DNA of 9,557 bases from Thermococcus sp. Its GTDB lineage: Archaea > Methanobacteriota_B > Thermococci > Thermococcales > Thermococcaceae. The stretch is from the NCBI GenBank assembly GCA_027065835.1, contig JAMONK010000150.1:1-9557 (forward strand), read 5' to 3'. Under the pieces are notes generated by a model. It saw nothing but the letters and a program-made list of their open reading frames with translations. It did not search any database and had not been told where the DNA came from. The position numbers and the translations under genes are program-made. Below, in pieces: positions 1-7,142 of the stretch (its first letter is position 1; each line of letters opens with the position of its first letter).

Positions 1-34
1 CTTTGCGTGGTGTTTCGGGTTTAACTTAATTCGG

Positions 35-868
35 TTACCCCGTCAGTCCCTCTATCAGCCTTGCCTTCTCCTGTGCCTTCCTCAGATGCTCAACCGTGAC
101 CTTCGTGTATATCTGCGTTGTGGAGAGGTTTGAATGGCCCAGCAGTTCCTGAATGGCCCTTATATCAACCCCGTTCTCAAGCATGTGGGTCGCGAAGCTG
201 TGTCGGAGCATGTGGGGGGTCACCTTCAGCCCCACCTTCGTCCCGTACCTCCTCAGAAGGTACCAAACCGTTTTGGTGGAGATGCGATCCTTGTTGTTCC
301 GTCTCTCCTCCACCAGGAGGTACTCACTCGCATCGTTCCGAGATTCCAGGTAAGAGCGGATTTCTTCAAGAAGGGGCTTGGATATCGGAACAACCCTGTC
401 CTTGGCCCCCTTTCCTCCCCGCACGAGAAGGACGGAGCGGTCAAAGTCGATGTCGCTCTTCTTCAAGTTGCAGAGCTCGCTCACCCTGAGCCCGGCCCCG
501 TAGAGCAGGAGAACTATGAGCCTGTCACGTTTCCGAGTCGGGGGGATGACCGAAATGAGCCGTCTAACCTCCTCCTTGGTTAGGCTCTTTGGAAGACTCT
601 TTGGAACCTTGGGCGGCTTCAGCCTCTCGGCTTCGTCGTCATAGCCCTCGAACCTGAAATATGCCCGCAGCGCTTGGACCACCAGGTTGAGGCTCTTGTT
701 TGAGTATCCATCCTTCCTAAGCCGGGCAAGGAATCGAAGGGCGGAGCGGGCGTTTAGGTCTCCGCCCGCCTCCAGGTAGCGCCTCACGTAATAGGAGTAC
801 ATCCTGACGGTGTTGGGGCTTTTCCCCTCCAGGTCGAGGTACGTCTCGAACTCCTCAACGACCTCCAT
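35..868 (-). CDS. xerA: Archaeal tyrosine recombinase XerA
   Basis: Site-specific tyrosine recombinase of 277 residues that, in Thermococcales, resolves chromosome dimers at the dif site without a partner recombinase. Residues 1-75 form the SAM-like core-binding domain (the [10 protein letters not shown] helix is typical), and the catalytic domain starts near residue 95. The complete active site is visible: Arg128 (GAGLRVSEL), Lys153 (RGGKGAKDR), His219 and Arg222 ([10 protein letters not shown]), His245 (LLGHSNLST) and the nucleophile Tyr254 (QIYTKV). From memory the sequence closely matches P. abyssi XerA (about 286 residues), with a slightly shorter N-terminus. The ATG at 868 lies one base after the stop codon of the upstream Toprim gene and has only a weak Shine-Dalgarno, so translation is probably coupled. 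No T-run follows the stop within the window. This is a full-length, intact housekeeping recombinase, not a mobile-element integrase. Confidence 0.95.
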   Translation of the reverse strand: MEVVEEFETYLDLEGKSPNTVRMYSYYVRRYLEAGGDLNARSALRFLARLRKDGYSNKSLNLVVQALRAYFRFEGYDDEAERLKPPKVPKSLPKSLTKEEVRRLISVIPPTRKRDRLIVLLLYGAGLRVSELCNLKKSDIDFDRSVLLVRGGKGAKDRVVPISKPLLEEIRSYLESRNDASEYLLVEERRNNKDRISTKTVWYLLRRYGTKVGLKVTPHMLRHSFATHMLENGVDIRAIQELLGHSNLSTTQIYTKVTVEHLRKAQEKARLIEGLTG

Positions 869-869
869 T

Positions 870-1775
870 TCACAGCCCCTTCAGGAGGCTTTCCAGTTCG
901 TCTGGCTTTACCTCGGCATCCTCAACCACGTTGGGCCTGGTGTTTCCCTCTGTTTCCCCTTCTTCGTGCTTTTCGGGTGGTGTCGGGGGTTCTGGCGGCT
1001 CTGGCTTTTGTTCTTCCTTTATCGTCAGACTCAGATAAACGGTCCTCAGAAGCTCGTCTACGAGGTTCCTGTCCTCAGCGAAAATGTACCCCTGACCGAC
1101 TATCACCCGACCACCAAGACCGAGCTTTTCCGCGGCCTTCCCTATGTATGCCTCGTCCGGAACGGGCTCCGCCGGAAACAGGGATTTCCAGGCCTCTTCA
1201 ATGCTGAAAACGTTTTTAGCATTCTCTATCAGAGCTTTCAGCCCCTCGTTCTCCTCTTTCAGCCGTTCATTTTCCTTCCTGGCCTCCTCATATGCGCGCA
1301 GGGTCTTCTCGTACTCGCCCTTCAGATTCTGATATTCCGCTGAGAGGCCGTCGTAACGTCCTTTCATATCCAGCAACTGGTTTCTAAGTGCCATGTACTC
1401 CGGGAGAAGTTGCAGACTCTTCAGTCCTGCCCTTACGAGGGTGTTCTTGAGCTCCTTTCTGACGAGCTCCACGTCTATGTGTTCCAGGTCGTGCCCCAGC
1501 GGAATCTTCATCCTCTCAACGTGGCCGACCATCTCGCCTAGCTCCGTGAAAAGTCTATCCGCCAGGTCCCTTCCAACACGGTCGGCGTCCGTGGCTATTA
1601 TCAACAGGTCCGCACCGGCAGTCGCGCTCTTCGCTATTTCAACGTTGGTCGTTGGGATTATTGCGGATATCGTGATGTTGTACTCACTTCCCAAGGCCAG
1701 CCCCTGAAGGGCTTTGCTTACAACTTCAACGTCGCTTGCACCTTCAACAAGAATTCTAACGTCCACTATGGTCAT
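870..1775 (-). CDS. Toprim-domain coiled-coil protein, unknown function
   Basis: Protein of 301 residues from the chosen ATG. Residues 1-110 are a Toprim domain: Glu11 in LVEGASD and the metal-binding DADR (Asp63, Asp65) followed by [10 protein letters not shown]. This fold binds Mg2+ in topoisomerases, DnaG primases, OLD nucleases and RecR. A long charged coiled coil follows (about 125-190), then a small globular part (about 195-255), a proline/glutamate-rich disordered linker ([17 protein letters not shown]) and a short amphipathic tail ending [10 protein letters not shown]. It has no topoisomerase catalytic tyrosine domain and no primase zinc finger that I can see. I chose ATG at 1775 rather than in-frame GTG 1784 or ATG 1781 because those codons lie inside a strong Shine-Dalgarno. 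The stop is one base before xerA, so the two are very likely an operon. A DNA-related role (recombination, topology or repair) is an inference from fold and neighbour; the exact function is unknown. Confidence 0.85.
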   Translation of the reverse strand: MTIVDVRILVEGASDVEVVSKALQGLALGSEYNITISAIIPTTNVEIAKSATAGADLLIIATDADRVGRDLADRLFTELGEMVGHVERMKIPLGHDLEHIDVELVRKELKNTLVRAGLKSLQLLPEYMALRNQLLDMKGRYDGLSAEYQNLKGEYEKTLRAYEEARKENERLKEENEGLKALIENAKNVFSIEEAWKSLFPAEPVPDEAYIGKAAEKLGLGGRVIVGQGYIFAEDRNLVDELLRTVYLSLTIKEEQKPEPPEPPTPPEKHEEGETEGNTRPNVVEDAEVKPDELESLLKGL

Positions 1776-1779
1776 TCCC

Positions 1780-1787
1780 ATCACCTC
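1780..1787 (-). promoter_or_regulatory. Ribosome binding site of the Toprim gene
   Basis: Reads GAGGTGAT on the minus strand, an almost perfect match to the archaeal anti-Shine-Dalgarno, with four bases before ATG 1775. The in-frame GTG and ATG further upstream are part of this site, which decides the start. Confidence 0.8.
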
Positions 1788-1822
1788 ACGGGGTCTTACC
1801 CCGAATGGGAATACGGCGGGGT

Positions 1823-1831
1823 CTTTAAAAG
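1823..1831 (-). promoter_or_regulatory. Probable TATA box of the Toprim-xerA operon
   Basis: CTTTTAAAG on the minus strand, overlapping the last codons and TAA stop of sfsA. It would place the transcript start near 1800, giving a leader of about 25 bases before the Shine-Dalgarno-led ATG 1775. It suggests the Toprim-xerA pair has its own promoter besides any read-through from sfsA. Confidence 0.5.
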
Positions 1832-2550
1832 TTCTCCCCCAGCTCGATTTGGAGGCATGGGTTCTCGATTACCACTTTCCCACTGGGAAGGAGGGATATG
1901 CTCATGGCGTGAATTTCAACGCCGGCTTTCTTCGCCTCGTTCAGAAGCCGCTCTATCTCCGGATCTCCCTCCCCGTACGGCTTGAACTTAGTGACCCCCG
2001 GCAGGGCGCCGATGAAGAATATCATGGCCCTCTTCCCTTCCCTTGACAGCTCTATAAGCTCCCTGATGTGCTTCTGCCCCCTGACGCTCGGGCAGTCCGG
2101 GTACATAGCGTACTCCCCCTTCTCCCCACCGCGCAGGACGGCGCTCTTCATCTCGGCGTAGACCTCCCCCTCTGGGCATTCGAAGAGGTAATCGAGGCGC
2201 GATCTGCCAACCTTGATCTCCTTCCGCTTTATCCGGCAACCCCTCAGCCATGGTACCAAACCAAGCTCCACCGCCCGCTCAAAGGCTTTGGCCTGCGTTC
2301 GTGTGTCTATCACCGCCCCTTTTCCGCCCAGGTCCTCAAAGGCCACCAGAACGAAGTCCGTCTTTCCGCCGGTTTTGGGCGTGCAGAGGGCCTTCCGGCC
2401 TGGAACCATGAACTCCTCCAATCGGCCGGTGTTGGTCACCAGGGCTTTTCCGGTCTGCCCATTGACAGTTACAATGGCGACAAAGCGGTTGAGTCTCTCG
2501 ATGAGGGTGCATGGAACGACGTTGAGCTCCAGCAGTACGGACCTCCTCAT
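1825..2550 (-). CDS. sfsA: SfsA family protein, PD-(D/E)XK nuclease-like
   Basis: Homologue of the 'sugar fermentation stimulation' protein SfsA, 241 residues from ATG 2550. The N-terminal OB-like part carries RFVAIVTVNG and the family signature TNTGRLEEF (about 40-47). The C-terminal part has a PD-(D/E)XK nuclease-type core: SRLDYLFE with Asp120, then YAEMKSAVL with Glu133 and Lys135, then the family motif YPDCPSVRGQKHIREL (about 150-165). The family name comes from an E. coli maltose phenotype; the fold points to nucleic-acid binding or cleavage, and the biochemical activity is not settled. The frame stays open up to 2595, but codons there would run through the TATA-like element at 2573-2581, so I chose ATG 2550, which fits a leaderless or nearly leaderless transcript. 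It is divergent from the gene at 2610 and upstream of Toprim-xerA in the same direction. Confidence 0.9.
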   Translation of the reverse strand: MRRSVLLELNVVPCTLIERLNRFVAIVTVNGQTGKALVTNTGRLEEFMVPGRKALCTPKTGGKTDFVLVAFEDLGGKGAVIDTRTQAKAFERAVELGLVPWLRGCRIKRKEIKVGRSRLDYLFECPEGEVYAEMKSAVLRGGEKGEYAMYPDCPSVRGQKHIRELIELSREGKRAMIFFIGALPGVTKFKPYGEGDPEIERLLNEAKKAGVEIHAMSISLLPSGKVVIENPCLQIELGENF

Positions 2551-2572
2551 GATCACTGTTAAACCGAAAGGC

Positions 2573-2581
2573 GTTTTTAAG
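2573..2581. promoter_or_regulatory. TATA-like element between divergent genes
   Basis: GTTTTTAAG on the plus strand (CTTAAAAAC on the minus) is the only AT-rich box in the 59-base gap between sfsA and the gene at 2610. Its centre lies about 27 bases before ATG 2550 and about 33 bases before ATG 2610, so it is suitably placed for either direction. Which direction it serves, or whether it serves both, cannot be told from sequence alone. Confidence 0.5.
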
Positions 2582-2609
2582 TTTGGGGTCCACATTAAAT
2601 GGTGGTTCG

Positions 2610-4320
<1,711 letters not shown>

Positions 4321-4336
4321 TCTTTTCTGTATTTTA
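4321..4336 (+). terminator. T-rich terminator after the aminopeptidase gene
   Basis: The stop TGA is followed at once by TCTTTTCTGTATTTTA and then more pyrimidine runs. Short T-runs are the usual archaeal intrinsic terminator. It lies in the 53-base gap before the convergent membrane-protein gene. Confidence 0.6.
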
Positions 4337-4373
4337 CGCTTTCCTTTACCTTGGTCCTCCATAGAGGCGGGCT

Positions 4374-4670
4374 TCAGTTTTCATTCTGCTCCTTCGCGGG
4401 AGCTTCTTGAGCCTCTCCGGCTTCTTCAGAGGGAAGGGCGTTCTCCGCTTTCCTGGTGATCAGGTCCCCTTCCAGCTTTCTGTATTCATACCAGAAGAAG
4501 ACCGTCCCGGACAGCACCCCAAGCAGAAGGAAGGGAAGTCTGCTGGGCAGGGGGAGCCCCCGATGCCACGTGTAGAGGATGTAGTTTTGATAGGAGAACA
4601 TGTACACAAACCACGCGATCAGCAGGGCCTCGGCACTGTATTCTATCGTCTTTATTGTCCTCTCGTCCAT
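4374..4670 (-). CDS. Small two-helix membrane protein, unknown function
   Basis: Protein of 98 residues that I do not recognise. Two hydrophobic segments are clear: about residues 13-34 (EALLIAWFVYMFSYQNYILY) and 45-62 (LPFLLLGVLSGTVFFWYEY). A short basic, proline-containing loop (HRGLPLPSR) joins them. The C-terminal 30 residues are acidic and low in complexity (EEAGEAQEAPAKEQNEN) and probably disordered. The positively charged loop and the positive-inside rule suggest the loop is cytoplasmic and both ends are outside, but this is weak. ATG 4670 has the Shine-Dalgarno AGGTGGGA two bases upstream. It is convergent with the aminopeptidase gene and divergent from xpd. No family or function can be given. 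Confidence 0.75.
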   Translation of the reverse strand: MDERTIKTIEYSAEALLIAWFVYMFSYQNYILYTWHRGLPLPSRLPFLLLGVLSGTVFFWYEYRKLEGDLITRKAENALPSEEAGEAQEAPAKEQNEN

Positions 4671-4689
4671 GATCCCACCTGAGGAAAGG

Positions 4690-4696
4690 TTAAAAG
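4690..4696 (+). promoter_or_regulatory. TATA box of xpd
   Basis: TTAAAAG, preceded by GG, centred about 26 bases before ATG 4719. There is no Shine-Dalgarno in front of that ATG, so the xpd messenger is probably leaderless. Confidence 0.6.
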
Positions 4697-4702
4697 TGAG
4701 CC

Positions 4703-4710
4703 GTTAAAAC
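4703..4710 (-). promoter_or_regulatory. Possible TATA box of the small membrane protein gene
   Basis: GTTTTAAC on the minus strand, about 37 bases before ATG 4670. It predicts a short leader that includes the Shine-Dalgarno. The other candidate, at 4690-4696 read on the minus strand, would leave too little room for that Shine-Dalgarno. Confidence 0.4.
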
Positions 4711-4718
4711 TCTTTCCC

Positions 4719-6623
4719 ATGAGCGAGTACTTCCCGTACGAGAAGCTTCGTCCGAATCAGAGGGAGTTCATTGAAATCGTCTCTCAAGCCGTTAAGAACG
4801 GAGAGAATGCTATAATCGAGGCTCCTACTGGTTTTGGAAAGACTATAAGCGTTCTGGCTGGAATCCTGCCCCATGCGGTCAGTTTCGGCTACAAGGTGCT
4901 GTACCTCGCGAGAACGCACCGACAGATGGACAGGGTCATCGAGGAGCTCAAGCGCATAAACGGAAAAAGTCCCGCTAGTGGGGTTGAGATGAGGAGCAGA
5001 AAGGAACTGTGCCTTCACACCTACCTCAAGGAGTTCACCACCGATGCCTACACCGCCATGGTGGTATGCAAAAACCTGCGGAAGATGGGTAAGTGCCCAT
5101 TCTACGAGAACGAGAAGAAGAAAAAGACCGAGTTTGAGGAGGTTACCAAGTTCTTCCTGCGTGAGCCCAGTCACCCCACCGAGATACTGGACTACGCTGA
5201 GACGCTGGAGCTGTGTCCCTATGACCTGACCCGGCAGGTTGCGTACAACTCCAACGTGATAGTGGCCAGCTACCTCTACATGCTCAGCCCGTCCATACGG
5301 GACAACTTCATGACCTATCTGGACCTGGATTACTCCGACCTCATAGTGGTGTTTGATGAGGCTCACAACCTCCCTGATCAAGCCATATCTGCCCTGAGCG
5401 ATAGAATAAGTATTCACACCGTAAACCGGGCCATCAAAGAGGGGGACGAGTACAACGAGCATGAGATAGCCAACTTCCTGAGCATATTCGGCAGGGGTCT
5501 TGAGCTGCTGTACGACGAGAAGCTGAGGGACAGGGAGGTTCATGAGGTTCCGATCCTGCCGGAGGCCGTTTTTGCGCATGTTGTTCGGGTGCTCGGTGTT
5601 GATGGCCGCCGTCTGGTCCGGTTCCTGAACGAGATGGTCGAAGTCGGTGATTCCATCAGGGAAGACCGTATAGAAAAAGGGAAGCCCCCTCGAAGCTACG
5701 TTGGGCGCGTTGGGGAATTCCTACTGAACTGGCTGGCCCTGGCGGGTCGTGAGGACTACCTGTTCTTGATGAGCAGGGATAAGGGGCTGAGCCTTGAACT
5801 GGTGGCCCTTGATCCATCCAAGGCGCTTGAGTTCATCCGTGACGTCCAGTCCGCCATCTTCATGTCCGGAACACTTACCCCCCTTGAGGCCTTCCGCGAC
5901 GTTATGGGCATCGAGAACGCTCGGCTCAAGAAGTTTCCACGCATGGTGAAGAGGGAGAACGTTCAGGTGCTCGTTGCCAAGGATGTTTCCAGCAGGGGGG
6001 AGGAGCGCTCCCTTGAGGCCTACAGACGGATGGTTGACTATATCGTGGAGGCGGTGAGGGTCATCCCGAAGAACGTGGGGGTTTTCACGGCCTCCTACGA
6101 GGTTCTGCAGGGGCTCCTCTCGGCCAACCTGGACGTCAAACTTGAGGGGACGGGGAAGCCTCTACTCGTGGAGAAGCAGGGGGCATCGTCAAGGGAAAAC
6201 GACGTTCTGGTTGCGAAGTTCAAGGCGTACTCGCGGAGGGATGGGGCGGTTCTCCTCGGCGTCATGGGCGGAAGGAACAGCGAGGGACAGGACTACTCAG
6301 GTGATGAGATGAACGGGGTGGTGCTGGTTGGGATACCCTACGCGCGCCCAACTCCGAGGGTGCAGGCCCAGATAAGGTATTTTGAGAGAAAGTTCCCTGG
6401 AAAGGGGCGTTATTACGGTTATTTTCTGCCCGCTCACAGGAAGCTGGTCCAGGCCGCGGGCAGGGTTCACCGCTCATCTGAGGAGAGGGGGTCCATAATT
6501 GTCCTCGACAGGCGCCTTCTGTGGAGTTCCATAAAAAAGGATCTCCCTGACTGGCTGGCCGAGAGTGTGAGGCCCGTCGACCTTGCCAGGATGCGCCTGT
6601 ACCTGCGGAGGTTCTGGGGTTAG
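4719..6623 (+). CDS. xpd: XPD/Rad3-type iron-sulfur DNA helicase
   Basis: Superfamily 2 5'-3' DNA helicase of 634 residues, the archaeal counterpart of eukaryotic XPD, which opens DNA in repair. Motifs in order: Walker A EAPTGFGKT (34-42), motif Ia LARTHRQ (about 63-69), DEAH box (213-216), motif III MSGTL (382-386), motif V LLGVMGGRNSEGQDY (about 512-526) and motif VI QAAGRVHR (578-585). Between Walker A and the DEAH box are four cysteines suited to a 4Fe-4S cluster: Cys98, Cys117, Cys126 and Cys166. The region between about 225 and 375 matches the Arch domain position. Length is normal for archaeal XPD. ATG 4719 lies about 26 bases after the TATA box with no Shine-Dalgarno, so it is probably leaderless. 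Archaea lack TFIIH, so it acts alone or with other partners. A more distant DinG-like assignment is possible but less likely. Confidence 0.93.
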   Translation: MSEYFPYEKLRPNQREFIEIVSQAVKNGENAIIEAPTGFGKTISVLAGILPHAVSFGYKVLYLARTHRQMDRVIEELKRINGKSPASGVEMRSRKELCLHTYLKEFTTDAYTAMVVCKNLRKMGKCPFYENEKKKKTEFEEVTKFFLREPSHPTEILDYAETLELCPYDLTRQVAYNSNVIVASYLYMLSPSIRDNFMTYLDLDYSDLIVVFDEAHNLPDQAISALSDRISIHTVNRAIKEGDEYNEHEIANFLSIFGRGLELLYDEKLRDREVHEVPILPEAVFAHVVRVLGVDGRRLVRFLNEMVEVGDSIREDRIEKGKPPRSYVGRVGEFLLNWLALAGREDYLFLMSRDKGLSLELVALDPSKALEFIRDVQSAIFMSGTLTPLEAFRDVMGIENARLKKFPRMVKRENVQVLVAKDVSSRGEERSLEAYRRMVDYIVEAVRVIPKNVGVFTASYEVLQGLLSANLDVKLEGTGKPLLVEKQGASSRENDVLVAKFKAYSRRDGAVLLGVMGGRNSEGQDYSGDEMNGVVLVGIPYARPTPRVQAQIRYFERKFPGKGRYYGYFLPAHRKLVQAAGRVHRSSEERGSIIVLDRRLLWSSIKKDLPDWLAESVRPVDLARMRLYLRRFWG

Positions 6624-6635
6624 GCGGCGCCCGTT

Positions 6636-6661
6636 TTTAAACATCCCATTCTCTATCTTTA
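6636..6661 (+). terminator. T-rich terminator after xpd
   Basis: Starting 12 bases after the stop is GTTTTTAAAC followed by the pyrimidine-rich TTCTCTATCTTTA. This fits an archaeal T-run terminator. The first part also resembles a TATA box; see the finding on 6636-6780. Confidence 0.45.
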
Positions 6662-6718
6662 CCCGCAAAATGGAACTTCTCAGGGGATGCCACAGCACCA
6701 TCGGCACCTTTAAAACAC

Positions 6719-6732
6719 TTGGAAACTTCCAA
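6719..6732. repeat. Perfect inverted repeat TTGGAA-AC-TTCCAA
   Basis: Six-base arms separated by two bases, just downstream of a TATA-like CTTTAAAAC (about 6708-6716) and 27 bases past the 3' end of tRNA-Leu. The 135-base gap between xpd and tRNA-Leu has no clear gene. The palindrome may be a protein-binding site, a hairpin in tRNA-Leu read-through RNA, or chance. Confidence 0.5.
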
Positions 6733-6758
6733 CCAACTCTCCATCAGAAAAGTTTGTG

Positions 6759-6846
6759 TGGTGCGGGGGCGGGGATTTGAACCCCGGAACCCCTACGGGA
6801 CAGGACCCTCAATCCTGCGCCTTTGACCAGGCTCGGCAACCCCCGC
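6759..6846 (-). tRNA. tRNA-Leu (anticodon GAG)
   Basis: Class II tRNA of 88 bases including an encoded CCA. The acceptor stem GCGGGGG (6846-6840) pairs with CCCCCGC, followed by discriminator A. The anticodon stem CAGGA/TCCTG encloses loop TTGAGGG, giving GAG, which reads CTC and CTT. The variable arm (TCCCGTAGGGG region) is long, as expected for leucine, and the T-arm GGGG-TTCAAAT-CCCC is canonical. There is no intron. A TATA box lies upstream at 6875-6883, and a TTTTCT run lies 7 bases past the CCA. Confidence 0.97.
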
Positions 6847-6874
6847 GTTGCCAAGATATAAGGGTTGAGGAGCC

Positions 6875-6883
6875 TTTATAAAT
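6875..6883 (-). promoter_or_regulatory. TATA box of tRNA-Leu
   Basis: ATTTATAAA on the minus strand, centred 33 bases before the first base of the tRNA, the usual position for an archaeal tRNA promoter. A-rich bases upstream could form the BRE. Confidence 0.75.
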
Positions 6884-6903
6884 TTTTCCCCTTTCTCTCC
6901 CCG

Positions 6904-6933
6904 CCCCTTCAGTGTACAAGGGGATACACTGAA
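6904..6933. repeat. Two interlocked inverted repeats between tRNA promoters
   Basis: TTCAGTGTA (6908-6916) and TACACTGAA (6925-6933) form a perfect 9-base inverted repeat with an 8-base spacer. CCCCTT (6904-6909) and AAGGGG (6918-6923) form a perfect 6-base inverted repeat, also with an 8-base spacer, shifted by 7 bases. Almost every base of the 30-base element belongs to one of the two. It ends 8 bases before the tRNA-Lys TATA box and sits about 20 bases from the tRNA-Leu TATA box. It may be a regulator-binding site; no known archaeal operator that I recall matches. Confidence 0.75.
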
Positions 6934-6941
6934 CCGAAAAA

Positions 6942-6950
6942 CTTATAAAG
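6942..6950 (+). promoter_or_regulatory. TATA box of tRNA-Lys
   Basis: CTTATAAAG preceded by an A-rich CCGAAAAA stretch that could be the BRE, centred 33 bases before the tRNA. Confidence 0.75.
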
Positions 6951-6978
6951 TGCTCTCGTCTCTATCCCTACTGGTTAA

Positions 6979-7056
6979 GGGCCGGTAGCTCAGCATGGTT
7001 AGAGCGCGGGACTCTTAATCCCGTGGTCGGGGGTTCGAATCCCCCTCGGCCCGCCA
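6979..7056 (+). tRNA. tRNA-Lys (anticodon CTT)
   Basis: Class I tRNA of 78 bases including an encoded CCA. The acceptor strand GGGCCGG pairs with TCGGCCC (one G-T pair at the base), with discriminator G. The D-arm is TAGCTCAGCATGGTTAGAGC, the anticodon stem CGGGA/TCCCG holds loop CTCTTAA giving CTT, which reads AAG, and the T-arm is GGGGG-TTCGAAT-CCCCC. No intron. No T-run of four or more follows before the helicase gene at 7143, so transcription may continue into it. Confidence 0.97.
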
Positions 7057-7142
7057 TTTAAGTTCGCGGTTCTTCTCGACGCGTTCGAGGTCTTGAAGGA
7101 GCGCGTTGTAGCACCTGATTACCAAAAGAGGAGTTAAAGAAA
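7057..7142 (+). other. Spacer or leader between tRNA-Lys and deaD
   Basis: Eighty-six bases without a gene. ATTTAAG at 7056-7062 could be a TATA box for the helicase, with a start near 7085. A hairpin CTCGA-CGCGT-TCGAG lies at 7075-7089. CTTCTC at 7072-7077 can pair with GAGGAG at 7128-7133, which contains the helicase Shine-Dalgarno (GGAG, nine bases before ATG 7143). There is no T-run terminator for the tRNA here. Confidence 0.5.

Noticed and set aside
810..1343. A 177-codon plus-strand frame opposite the Toprim gene, with a hydrophobic-looking start.
   Set aside because: The hydrophobic residues are the complement of the Pro/Glu-rich and coiled-coil codons of the real gene. No start signal is present.
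2551..2595. An N-terminal extension of SfsA starting at 2595 (MWTPNLKTPFGL...).
   Set aside because: The extension would be encoded across the TATA-like element at 2573-2581 and is not part of the SfsA family as I know it; ATG 2550 fits the promoter position.
4704..5579. A 291-codon open frame on the minus strand across the start of xpd.
   Set aside because: It is antisense to the helicase motifs of xpd, has no Shine-Dalgarno or sensible promoter, and shows no domain.
6301..6307. GTGATGA inside xpd resembles the C box of an archaeal C/D box guide RNA.
   Set aside because: No D or D' box (CTGA) lies at a suitable distance, and the bases encode part of the well-supported helicase. No C/D RNA could be supported in the intergenic gaps.
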